5,835 nt of DNA, from contig JAAURV010000211.1 of NCBI GenBank assembly GCA_012032065.1, forward strand, positions 1-5,835. Direction: 5' to 3'. The DNA comes from Hyphomicrobiales bacterium (GTDB lineage Bacteria > Pseudomonadota > Alphaproteobacteria > Rhizobiales > Aestuariivirgaceae). Below the pieces are notes generated by a model. That model did not search any database. It was not told where the DNA came from and saw only the letters and a program-made list of their open reading frames with translations. The number at the start of each line of letters is the position of its first letter. The stretch's first letter is position 1. The position numbers and the translations under genes were made by a program. Below are positions 1 through 5,835 of this stretch, one piece after another.

Positions 1-2002
1 CCACTTCCTCAAGCGTATGATCCGTGTTCATGCCGATGCCGAAGCGCATGCGGAGCACGCGTTCTTCGCGGGGCGTCAGGCTCGCAAGCACGCGGGTTGT
101 GGTTTCGCGCAGGTTGGCCTGGATGGCGGCGTCGATGGGCAGGATGGCATTTTTGTCTTCGATGAAATCGCCGAGGTGTGAATCCTCTTCGTCGCCGACC
201 GGAGTTTCCAGGGAGATCGGCTCCTTGGCGATCTTCATCACCTTGCGAACCTTTTCCAAAGGCATCGAGAGTTTTTCGGCAAGCTCTTCCGGCGTCGGCT
301 CGCGGCCGATTTCGTGCATCATCTGGCGGCTCGTGCGCACGATCTTGTTGATCGTCTCTATCATGTGCACGGGAATGCGGATGGTGCGGGCCTGGTCGGC
401 GATCGAGCGGGTGATCGCCTGCCGGATCCACCACGTGGCGTAGGTCGAGAACTTGTAGCCCCGGCGGTATTCGAACTTGTCCACCGCTTTCATGAGGCCG
501 ATGTTGCCTTCCTGAATGAGATCGAGGAATTGCAGGCCGCGGTTGGTGTATTTCTTGGCGATCGAAATCACCAGCCGAAGGTTCGCCTCGACCATTTCCT
601 TTTTGGCGATCCTCGCCTCGCGCTCGCCCTTCTGCACCATGGCGACGATGCGGCGGAATTCCGGAATCTGCAGGCCAGTGGCGGTGGCGAGTTCGTAGAT
701 CTCGTCGCGGATGACCTTGATCGATTCCTTTTCGTCGTTGGCGAACTTCTTCCAGCCGAACTTGACGTGCCGCCCGACGCGCTTCAGCCAGTCGGGGTTC
801 AACTCGTCGCCCTGATACTCTTTCAGGAATTCGGCGCGCGGCACCTTGTAGGTTTCGGCCAGGCGCATCAGCCGGCCTTCCAGCGAATTGAGCCGCTTGT
901 TGATGTCGTAAAGCTGCTCCACCAGCGCCTCGATGCGGGCGTTGTTGAGCGAGAGCGACTTCACTTCCGCGATGATCTCCTCGCGCAGCTTCTTGTAACG
1001 GCGCTCCTGGCTGGGCGAGAGGTCGGTGCCTTCCGCCACTTCTTGATCTTGCAGCTTGCGCAGCGACTTGTATTGCCGGGCGATCGAATCGAAGACCTCC
1101 AGAACCTTGGGCTTCAGCTCCGCTTCCATGGCGGAGAGCGAGACGCCGAGATCGTCGCCCTCGTCGTCCTCTTCCTCCTCGACCACGGGGCGGTCGAAAT
1201 CTTCCGGGGAAAGAACGTCGCTGTAATCATCCTCGCCGGGCCTGCGCACCGGCGGCGGCGGAGCAACGGGTTTGCGAAGCTCGGGCGCACGCTTGGCTTC
1301 GGCTTGCTTGCGCACTTCCACCTTCGGCGGAACGTAGGGTGCGGGCGTGGCGATGGGTCCCTGGTTGTTCTTGGCGTCGGGGCCGGCATAGGTTGCTTCG
1401 AGATCGATGATGTCGCGCAGCAGAATCTTGGCTTCGTTCAGTTCGTCGCGCCAGATGATGATGGCCTGGAAGGTGAGCGGGCTTTCGCACAAGCCGGCGA
1501 TCATCGCTTCGCGGCCGGCCTCGATGCGCTTGGCAATGGCGATTTCGCCCTCGCGCGAGAGCAACTCCACTTGCCCCATCTCGCGCAGATACATGCGCAC
1601 CGGATCGTCGGTGCGGTCGGTCGGCACCTTCGCCGCCTCGACCTTCATGATCGCGGTTTCGGACGACTCTTCCTGCTCCTGCTCGACCTTGGCGGCGACG
1701 TTCTCGGTCTCCTCCTCGCTCTCGACCACGGTGATGCCCATGTCGGCCAGCATGGCGTAGATGTCCTCGATCTGGTCCGAGGTCACTTCCTCGGACGGCA
1801 TCACCGAGTTCAACTCGTCGAGGGTCACATAACCGCGCGCCTTCGCCGCCTTGATCAGGCGTTTGACGGCGGCGTCCGAGAGATCGAGAACCGGCGAGTC
1901 CTGGCCTTCGGCCGTTTCGGCGGGCGCTTCCTGCTCGTCGGACTGGGCCTGGGGTTCGTGATCTTCGGGTTTCTGTTCGCGGGTCTGGGCGGCGCGAGCC
2001 AT
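1..2002 (-). CDS. rpoD: RNA polymerase primary sigma factor RpoD (sigma-70), 3' end cut by window edge
   Basis: This is the housekeeping sigma factor, which binds core RNA polymerase and recognises -10/-35 promoters. I translated 667 codons by hand from the ATG at 2002-2000. Visible parts in order: region 1.1 (about residues 38-92, PVLDLSDAAVKRLIKAAK onward), region 1.2 (about 132-165, DDPVRMYLREMGQVELLSR), a non-conserved region with a Pro-rich then acidic stretch (about 240-285), region 2 (about 467-548, including NLRLVISIAKKY, LQFLDLIQEGNIGLMKAV and the promoter-melting segment YKFSTYATWWIRQAI), region 3 (about 549-625) and the start of region 4 (SLTPREERVLRMRFGIGM). The frame leaves the window after HTLEEV, so the sigma4.2 DNA-binding helix-turn-helix and stop lie beyond position 1, probably about 35-40 residues more. 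The start is supported by AAGGA eight bases upstream and by no better alternative. It lies downstream of dnaG on the same strand, 128 bases away. Identity is very secure. Confidence 0.98.
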   Translation of the reverse strand, partial: MARAAQTREQKPEDHEPQAQSDEQEAPAETAEGQDSPVLDLSDAAVKRLIKAAKARGYVTLDELNSVMPSEEVTSDQIEDIYAMLADMGITVVESEEETENVAAKVEQEQEESSETAIMKVEAAKVPTDRTDDPVRMYLREMGQVELLSREGEIAIAKRIEAGREAMIAGLCESPLTFQAIIIWRDELNEAKILLRDIIDLEATYAGPDAKNNQGPIATPAPYVPPKVEVRKQAEAKRAPELRKPVAPPPPVRRPGEDDYSDVLSPEDFDRPVVEEEEDDEGDDLGVSLSAMEAELKPKVLEVFDSIARQYKSLRKLQDQEVAEGTDLSPSQERRYKKLREEIIAEVKSLSLNNARIEALVEQLYDINKRLNSLEGRLMRLAETYKVPRAEFLKEYQGDELNPDWLKRVGRHVKFGWKKFANDEKESIKVIRDEIYELATATGLQIPEFRRIVAMVQKGEREARIAKKEMVEANLRLVISIAKKYTNRGLQFLDLIQEGNIGLMKAVDKFEYRRGYKFSTYATWWIRQAITRSIADQARTIRIPVHMIETINKIVRTSRQMMHEIGREPTPEELAEKLSMPLEKVRKVMKIAKEPISLETPVGDEEDSHLGDFIEDKNAILPIDAAIQANLRETTTRVLASLTPREERVLRMRFGIGMNTDHTLEEV

Positions 2003-2010
2003 GGGCGATG

Positions 2011-2015
2011 TCCTT
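2011..2015 (-). promoter_or_regulatory. Ribosome binding site of rpoD
   Basis: On the minus strand this reads AAGGA, eight bases before the ATG at 2002. It is a good Shine-Dalgarno match and fixes the rpoD start. Confidence 0.75.
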
Positions 2016-2021
2016 GAAGGC

Positions 2022-2039
2022 GGGCGATTCGATTCGCCC
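2022..2039 (-). promoter_or_regulatory. Small GC hairpin in the rpoD 5' leader
   Basis: The sequence GGGCGA-TTCGAT-TCGCCC has perfect 6-bp arms and a 6-base loop. It lies just upstream of the rpoD ribosome binding site and would be in the leader if transcription starts upstream of it. No U-tract follows in either direction, so it is not an intrinsic terminator. Two overlapping-neighbour GATTC (GANTC) motifs at 2026-2030 and 2031-2035 sit inside it. A role is inference only. Confidence 0.35.
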
Positions 2040-2106
2040 TTCGTATGATGACTGATTCGGGCCGAAGCTTGGGTACCCCTGCTTAATTCACCATTAAGCA
2101 TGAGTC
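2026..2106. promoter_or_regulatory. Cluster of four GANTC (CcrM-type methylation) sites
   Basis: GANTC occurs at 2026-2030 (GATTC), 2031-2035 (GATTC), 2054-2058 (GATTC) and 2102-2106 (GAGTC). In many alphaproteobacteria the adenine of GANTC is methylated by CcrM, and GcrA reads methylated sites in promoters. Four sites in 81 bases is far denser than in the surrounding genes, where I saw only scattered copies. The cluster surrounds the candidate CtrA box. The sites are certain as sequence; their use as a methylation-sensitive promoter is inference. Confidence 0.45.
2083..2097 (-). promoter_or_regulatory. Candidate CtrA-binding box in the dnaG-rpoD gap
   Basis: The sequence TTAA-TTCACCA-TTAA exactly fits the alphaproteobacterial CtrA consensus TTAA-N7-TTAA. 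It forms the centre of a perfect inverted repeat, TGCTTAAT-TCACC-ATTAAGCA (2080-2100). It is about 80 bases upstream of the rpoD start codon, a plausible position for a regulator of an rpoD promoter. The palindrome has no following T-run, so a terminator is unlikely. The motif is directly visible; binding by CtrA and the effect on rpoD are inferred from known family biology. Confidence 0.45.
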
Positions 2107-2130
2107 TCGCGTGGCCGAACCGGCTTGATC

Positions 2131-4083
2131 TCAGGTGATGGCGTCGATCTGCCGCCCGGAAGCCTGGCCGAACCCCTCAACCTGGGCTTCGGCTCCGGCC
2201 ATGGACGACAGCTCTTCGCGCAGCACCATGAGCGCGTTCAAATTCTCCTCGCTGGGTTCACCGGCGAAGGCGGATTCCGCCGCCTTCAGCTCGCGCCCGA
2301 GCGTAATCGATTTGCGGTGCAAGGCGAACATCTGACGTAACGCTGTCCGGGCATCGTCATCGGCGGCACCGGCATCCAGAAACCATTCGTTCAGACGTTT
2401 CGCCTGGTTCTCGAGGCGGGCTATTTGGTTCCCAAAACCCCGAGCAATCAGGTGTCCCTTTAGATGGTCCCGGTCGAGGGCCGTCTCAAGGGCGGCGATA
2501 TCTAGAATTTGCGACCGCAGCGAGTCAAGCTCGCGCGAGGCCAATTCGGCGGCGGCCAGCTCGTCCAGAAAGTCATGCAAGAGGCCCGGGTGAACCACGA
2601 AAGCCAGCACCATGAGCCGCTCCCGCCGGTCAGCCGCGGAGGCCGGCTGATTGGCCAGAGCCCGAAGCTGGGGTGAGGCAGGCTCGGGAATGTCCCATGG
2701 TTTGCCCTTGGGCGAATAGCGCGGCGAGAATGGCACGAAACTCGGCCGCTTTTGTCCCCGGTTGGCGCCTCGCCAAGCGCTGCCCGGCTTCTTGCCGAAC
2801 AGCCCCGCCAGCCGCTCGCCCATATCGGAGAGATAATGCTTCTTCACAACATCGTCGCCGATGGTGTTGATAAGACTCCGCAAATCCCGCTCGAACTGGG
2901 CCTTGCGCTCAGGCGTAGCCCGGTCGTTTTCCGAAAGCGCTCGCCGCCAGAGGACCTCGGACAGGGGCTCAGCCTGCTCCACCACGCCGCGCACCGCATC
3001 TGTCCCTTGCGCCTTCAACAGATCGTCCGGATCCTGCCCTTCCGGCATGAAGGCAAAGCGCAGCGAATGCCCCGGCTGGAGCATCGGCAAGGCCAGATCG
3101 AGCGCCCGGTAGGCGGCCTTGAGGCCGGCACTGTCGCCGTCGAAGGATAGGACGGGCTCTGGGGCAATCCGCCACAGCATGCCGAGTTGATCCTGGGTCA
3201 GGGCCGTACCGAGCGGGGCCACTGCGTGGGGCAGTCCCGCCCGGTGCATGGCAATCACGTCGACATAGCCCTCGACCGCGATGATGGCGCTCTTTTCGTG
3301 GGCGGGAGCCCGGGCCTTGTCGAGGTTGTAGAGAACCTTGCCCTTGGAGAAGAGCGGCGTTTCCGGCGAGTTGAGGTATTTGGCCGGCGCATCCTTGGAA
3401 AGCGCCCGGCCTCCAAAGGCGATCACCCGGCCGCGCGGATCGCGGATCGGGAAGATCACCCGGTCGCGGAACCGGTCATAGGCCACGGGAATATCATCGC
3501 CCGCAACCAGAAGCCCCGCCTCGATCATTTTGTCGAGTGGCACGTTCTTGTTGGCGAGAAACGAGCGCAGCGCCGAGCGGTCGTCAGGCGCATATCCCAG
3601 CCGGAACTCCTTCTGGATCGGAGCCATGAGCTGGCGGTCGGAGAGATAGCCGCGCGCTTTTGCGCCACGCGGGGATTGCAGCTCCGCTTCGAAAAACGCC
3701 GCGGCCATGTCCATGATGTCGTAAAGCCCGGTGCGCGCCTCTTCCCGCGCCACGTCCTCTTCGGAAAGCTTGGGCATCGGCAGCCCAGCCTCCATCGCGA
3801 GCTGTTCCACGGCTTCCGGGAACTTGAGCCCCTCCTTCTCGACCAGGAAGGTGAAGATATCGCCCGACACCTTGCAGCCGAAACAATGGTAGCGCCCCTT
3901 CCGGTCCTCGACATGAAAGGACGGCGACTTTTCGCCATGGAACGGGCAGCACGCCCAATAATCCCCCTTCCCCGCATTGGTCTTCCGCCGGTCCCAAGCG
4001 ACCTTCCGGCCGACGACCGATGAGATCGGCACGCGGGAGCGGATATCGTCGAGCAAGGACGGCGGGAAGCGCATGGCTGTCAT
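2131..4083 (-). CDS. dnaG: DNA primase DnaG
   Basis: DnaG synthesises the short RNA primers for replication at the fork, working with DnaB helicase. The protein is about 650 residues, normal for the family. Numbering from the ATG at 4083: an N-terminal CHC2 zinc-binding domain with C46, H49, C67 and C70 (CPFHGEKSPSF ... YHCFGC); the RNA polymerase basic region (about 204-226, RFRDRVIFPIRDPRGRVIAFGGR, split as FRDRVIFPI and RVIAFGGR); the conserved YLNSPETPLFSKG segment (236 on); the TOPRIM catalytic fold with E271 in VEGYVDV and D315/D317 in SFDGDSAG; DPDD at 351-354; a basic Pro-rich linker (about 430-470); and a helical C-terminal domain expected to bind DnaB. All catalytic residues are present. 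Three in-frame ATGs (4092, 4083, 4074) are possible starts. I chose 4083 because GAAGGG lies 11 bases upstream; 4074 gives the MRFPP start usual in relatives; 4092 has only two bases between it and the GGG. It is followed by rpoD on the same strand. Confidence 0.97.
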   Translation of the reverse strand: MTAMRFPPSLLDDIRSRVPISSVVGRKVAWDRRKTNAGKGDYWACCPFHGEKSPSFHVEDRKGRYHCFGCKVSGDIFTFLVEKEGLKFPEAVEQLAMEAGLPMPKLSEEDVAREEARTGLYDIMDMAAAFFEAELQSPRGAKARGYLSDRQLMAPIQKEFRLGYAPDDRSALRSFLANKNVPLDKMIEAGLLVAGDDIPVAYDRFRDRVIFPIRDPRGRVIAFGGRALSKDAPAKYLNSPETPLFSKGKVLYNLDKARAPAHEKSAIIAVEGYVDVIAMHRAGLPHAVAPLGTALTQDQLGMLWRIAPEPVLSFDGDSAGLKAAYRALDLALPMLQPGHSLRFAFMPEGQDPDDLLKAQGTDAVRGVVEQAEPLSEVLWRRALSENDRATPERKAQFERDLRSLINTIGDDVVKKHYLSDMGERLAGLFGKKPGSAWRGANRGQKRPSFVPFSPRYSPKGKPWDIPEPASPQLRALANQPASAADRRERLMVLAFVVHPGLLHDFLDELAAAELASRELDSLRSQILDIAALETALDRDHLKGHLIARGFGNQIARLENQAKRLNEWFLDAGAADDDARTALRQMFALHRKSITLGRELKAAESAFAGEPSEENLNALMVLREELSSMAGAEAQVEGFGQASGRQIDAIT

Positions 4084-4094
4084 GTGCGCCATCG

Positions 4095-4100
4095 CCCTTC
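4095..4100 (-). promoter_or_regulatory. Probable ribosome binding site of dnaG
   Basis: On the minus strand this reads GAAGGG. It is 2 bases from the ATG at 4092 (too close), 11 from the ATG at 4083 (acceptable) and 20 from the ATG at 4074 (too far). It therefore favours 4083 as the dnaG start. Confidence 0.5.
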
Positions 4101-4171
4101 ATCACGCAAGTTGCCTCTTTGCGGCATATGCTGCGCTGCGATATATGCGTGCGCCTTCCGTTCGCTGCGCC
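4101..4171. promoter_or_regulatory. Divergent dnaG / ktrB promoter region
   Basis: This is the only stretch between two genes reading outward in opposite directions, so promoters for both are expected here or just inside the genes. It contains an AT-rich core with the palindrome GCATATGC (4124-4131) and GATATATG (4140-4147). I could not find a convincing -35/-10 pair at 16-18 base spacing on either strand; a weak plus-strand candidate is TTTGCG (4118-4123) with GATATA (4140-4145). No CtrA box or GANTC motif is seen here. Confidence 0.4.
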
Positions 4172-4177
4172 AAAGGA
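4172..4177 (+). promoter_or_regulatory. Ribosome binding site of the ktrB-like gene
   Basis: AAAGGA lies eight bases before the ATG at 4186. This decides the start: the same frame is open back to an ATG at 4084, but that longer form would overlap the dnaG start and adds a Cys/Arg-rich segment unlike the family. Confidence 0.7.
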
Positions 4178-4185
4178 TGCGTGCC

Positions 4186-5544
4186 ATGGTTGTTGCTTTT
4201 GCTTCCCCCAAATTTTGGCTTGGCATCTTGGCGCGCCGCAATCCCGCGATGTTGGCGGCCTTGGCTTACATCGGGTATTCGCTGGCGGGCGCTCTCGTCC
4301 TGACGCTGCCGGTCATGCGCGACGTGGCGCGCACCGAGCCTCTAGGCTTCGTCGACGCGCTGTTCACGAGCGCTTCGGCGGTATCAACGACCGGGCTGGT
4401 TACGTTAGACCCCGCATCAACGTTCAGCCTCGCAGGTGAAATCATCATCCTGTTTCTGATCCAAATTGGAGGCCTCGGCTACATGACGCTGATGTCCTTT
4501 GCCTACATTATATTGCGCGACCGGCTGAGTCCTGTTCAAACCCGGCTGACGCGGTCAAGTTTCGGGTTGCCTTCAAACATCGAGATGGCCAGTTTTGTCT
4601 GGCGAGCTACTGTCTTCACACTGGCGATTGAGGCCGTAGGCGCACTGTTTCTTTGGCGTCTTTTCAGAAACGCCGGAACGCCTGATGCCCTATGGAACGG
4701 TATTTTCCACTCTGTATCGGCGTTCTGCACTGCGGGATTTGCGCGCTTTCCAACAAGTTTTGAGGCCTATAGCGATAACGGCGCCATGCTGATGGTGTTG
4801 GCCGTCCTCAGTTATCTCGGCGCTCTCGGCTTTGTTGTCCTCGTGGAAACATTCGAGGCTGTTGCGATCCGGCCTCGCCGCCTGAGTGTTACGACAAGGC
4901 TGACGTTGCAGATGTCGTTTTGGCTCGCCGCAGCTGCAACACTTTTTTTTCTGATCTTTGAACCGAGCATCCGTTCACTACCGGTCGCATCACAGCTCTC
5001 GAATGCATTCTTTCAGGCAATGACCGCGTCAACCACTGTCGGCTTCAATTCCGTGCCAGTCGGGGGGCTGGCTCCGGCAGCCATAATGGTCGTGTATCTT
5101 CTAATGTTTGTTGGCGCATCTCCGGCAGGAACGGGTGGCGGTCTCAAATCCACGACAGCAGCGGTTCTGGCTGCGACCGTACTCGCTAGCTTGCGTGGAT
5201 GGCGGAAGATCGCGCTTGGCAGATATGTCTTGCCGGAACAACGTGTTCTTCAGGCCATGGCGACCCTCGTGATCGCACTCTTCGTGATCTTCGCCGCCGT
5301 GGTGATGCTCGACCTGACGGGCTCGTATGCTTTCGACAAAGCTTTGTTCGAGGTGATTTCCGCACTGGGAACGGTGGGGCTATCCATGGGACTAACCGCC
5401 GAACTAAACGACGCCGGCAAACTCATCATCGTCGTCGTCATGCTGATCGGGCGGATCGGCATTTTGACATTTTTCATTTCCCTTGCCACGGCGAATGCCG
5501 CAACTGAGCCTGAGATCATGCCCAAGCGCGATGTGATTTTGTAG
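4186..5544 (+). CDS. ktrB: Potassium channel subunit of the TrkH/KtrB family (KtrB-like)
   Basis: This inner-membrane protein conducts K+ (in Ktr systems often coupled to Na+) into the cell. From the ATG at 4186 it is 452 residues, the usual KtrB length and shorter than typical TrkH. The family's four repeated M1-P-M2 units are visible by their filter loops: STTGLV (67-72), CTAGFA (181-186), TTVGFN (283-288) and GTVGLS (395-400), with the single filter glycines at 70, 184, 286 and 398. The Gly-rich intramembrane gating loop of the third unit is present (GASPAGTGGGLKSTT, 310-324), as is the family's C-terminal GRIG motif with R423 (VMLIGRIGILTFF, 418-430). Many hydrophobic helices surround these. 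There is no N-terminal cytosolic domain and no Rossmann (KtrA/TrkA) domain in the protein or next to it. It is divergent from dnaG. GC in sampled lines is about 48-57 percent against 62-68 percent in sampled rpoD/dnaG lines, suggesting a different history. Family assignment is secure; KtrB rather than TrkH is inferred from length and motifs. Confidence 0.92.
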   Translation: MVVAFASPKFWLGILARRNPAMLAALAYIGYSLAGALVLTLPVMRDVARTEPLGFVDALFTSASAVSTTGLVTLDPASTFSLAGEIIILFLIQIGGLGYMTLMSFAYIILRDRLSPVQTRLTRSSFGLPSNIEMASFVWRATVFTLAIEAVGALFLWRLFRNAGTPDALWNGIFHSVSAFCTAGFARFPTSFEAYSDNGAMLMVLAVLSYLGALGFVVLVETFEAVAIRPRRLSVTTRLTLQMSFWLAAAATLFFLIFEPSIRSLPVASQLSNAFFQAMTASTTVGFNSVPVGGLAPAAIMVVYLLMFVGASPAGTGGGLKSTTAAVLAATVLASLRGWRKIALGRYVLPEQRVLQAMATLVIALFVIFAAVVMLDLTGSYAFDKALFEVISALGTVGLSMGLTAELNDAGKLIIVVVMLIGRIGILTFFISLATANAATEPEIMPKRDVIL

Positions 5545-5630
5545 CAGCCAATCGCCGGCATTCGAACCAGCTCAATAGCTACCGCAGCGCAGCCGGGCAG
5601 ACTGTTTTACGTATTTCCACATACCGAATC

Positions 5631-5646
5631 ATTACCGCATTACCGT
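5631..5646. repeat. 8-bp tandem repeat, two copies
   Basis: ATTACCGC is followed directly by ATTACCGT, two copies differing in the last base. It lies about 90 bases after the potassium channel stop codon. It may be chance or a remnant of duplicated sequence. Confidence 0.4.
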
Positions 5647-5676
5647 GACATGATACCAATTGCACTAATTAACCGC

Positions 5677-5695
5677 CTGGACTGCACTGGACTGC
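5677..5695. repeat. 9-bp direct repeat with period 10
   Basis: CTGGACTGC occurs at 5677-5685 and again at 5687-5695, separated by one base. A period of 10 puts both copies on the same face of the helix, which would suit a protein-binding site, but replication slippage is an equally good explanation. Confidence 0.45.
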
Positions 5696-5792
5696 GCCCC
5701 TCCCTTGAGGCACGGCAATTCGGTTGGGGATCGCGCGGGAACGAGAGCAGCAACGCTGGGGTGTCCGAGGCTTCCATCGGCATATGCGTGAC

Positions 5793-5819
5793 AGCATTTT
5801 GTCTGGCGCTGGAAATGCT
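5793..5819. repeat. 7-bp inverted repeat near the right edge
   Basis: AGCATTT (5793-5799) and AAATGCT (5813-5819) are perfect inverted arms around a 13-base centre. The spacing would suit a dimeric regulator operator for a gene beyond the right edge. No T-run follows, so it is not an obvious terminator. Function is unknown. Confidence 0.35.
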
Positions 5820-5835
5820 ATCGACTCTTGCCTCT

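Larger units (their letters stand above)
5545..5835. other. Non-coding 3' region with short repeats, no gene supported
   Basis: These 291 bases after the potassium channel gene reach the window edge. I see no Rossmann motif, so no ktrA starts here, no tRNA fold, and no GC hairpin plus T-run that would be a clear terminator for the upstream gene. GC is nearer 50 percent in the first half. Short repeats and two GANTC motifs (5626-5630 and 5823-5827) are present. An upstream region of a gene beyond the right edge is possible. Confidence 0.6.

Noticed and set aside
314..2017. Long plus-strand open frame of 567 codons opposite rpoD
   Set aside because: It is fully antisense to an unmistakable sigma-70 gene. 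Its translation is rich in His, Arg, Leu and Gly with no recognisable domain, as expected for the mirror of a GC-rich gene.
2080..2100. The dnaG-rpoD palindrome as a rho-independent terminator
   Set aside because: The arms are AT-rich (TGCTTAAT/ATTAAGCA) and no T-run follows in either direction; it fits a binding-site dyad better.
3187..4023. Plus-strand open frame of 278 codons opposite dnaG
   Set aside because: It mirrors the dnaG zinc-finger and TOPRIM coding region, whose conserved motifs are all intact on the minus strand. It has no domain of its own.
4084..4185. N-terminal extension of the potassium channel gene from the ATG at 4084
   Set aside because: It would overlap the dnaG start, gives a Cys/Arg-rich segment foreign to the family, and the ATG at 4186 has a good AAAGGA eight bases upstream and yields a normal KtrB length.
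5558..5580. Minus-strand GGTTCGAAT resembling a tRNA T-loop
   Set aside because: The flanking bases do not pair as a T-stem and no acceptor or anticodon arms can be laid out around it.
5640..5783. Minus-strand 47-codon open frame
   Set aside because: There is no purine-rich site before the ATG at 5783, and no recognisable protein features; probably chance.
5650..5835. Plus-strand frame open from an ATG at 5650 to the window end (62 codons)
   Set aside because: There is no convincing ribosome binding site, it runs through the 10-base-period repeat, and the translation resembles no family I know. It could only be judged with the sequence beyond the edge.

Overview
The window looks like chromosomal DNA from an alphaproteobacterium, most likely of the Hyphomicrobiales (Rhizobiales). 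The evidence is the high GC content, the dnaG-rpoD gene order, and the sequences of the two encoded proteins: an RpoD with an acidic, proline-rich non-conserved insert, and a DnaG whose N-terminus begins MRFPP and leads into a CPFHGEK zinc motif. A possible CtrA box and a cluster of GANTC sites in the dnaG-rpoD gap also fit this class. The assignment rests on family knowledge, not on a search.

Layout. From 1 to 2002 on the minus strand is rpoD, the housekeeping sigma factor. It runs off the left edge, so the sigma4.2 helix-turn-helix and the stop codon are missing. A 128-base gap (2003-2130) holds the rpoD ribosome binding site, a small GC hairpin, a perfect AT-rich palindrome matching the CtrA consensus TTAA-N7-TTAA, and four GANTC motifs. 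From 2131 to about 4083 on the minus strand is a complete dnaG (primase). About 100 bases separate it from a divergent gene at 4186-5544 on the plus strand, a KtrB/TrkH-type potassium channel subunit. The last 291 bases (5545-5835) contain no gene I can support, only short tandem and inverted repeats.

How the genes relate. DnaG primes DNA replication and RpoD directs bulk transcription; this is the alphaproteobacterial form of the macromolecular-synthesis cluster, without rpsU. The potassium channel gene is unrelated in function, has somewhat lower GC in the lines I counted, and has no KtrA/TrkA regulatory subunit beside it here. It may have been inserted next to a conserved core cluster.

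I found no undescribed multi-gene system. The most interesting signal is the cell-cycle-type motif cluster between dnaG and rpoD.
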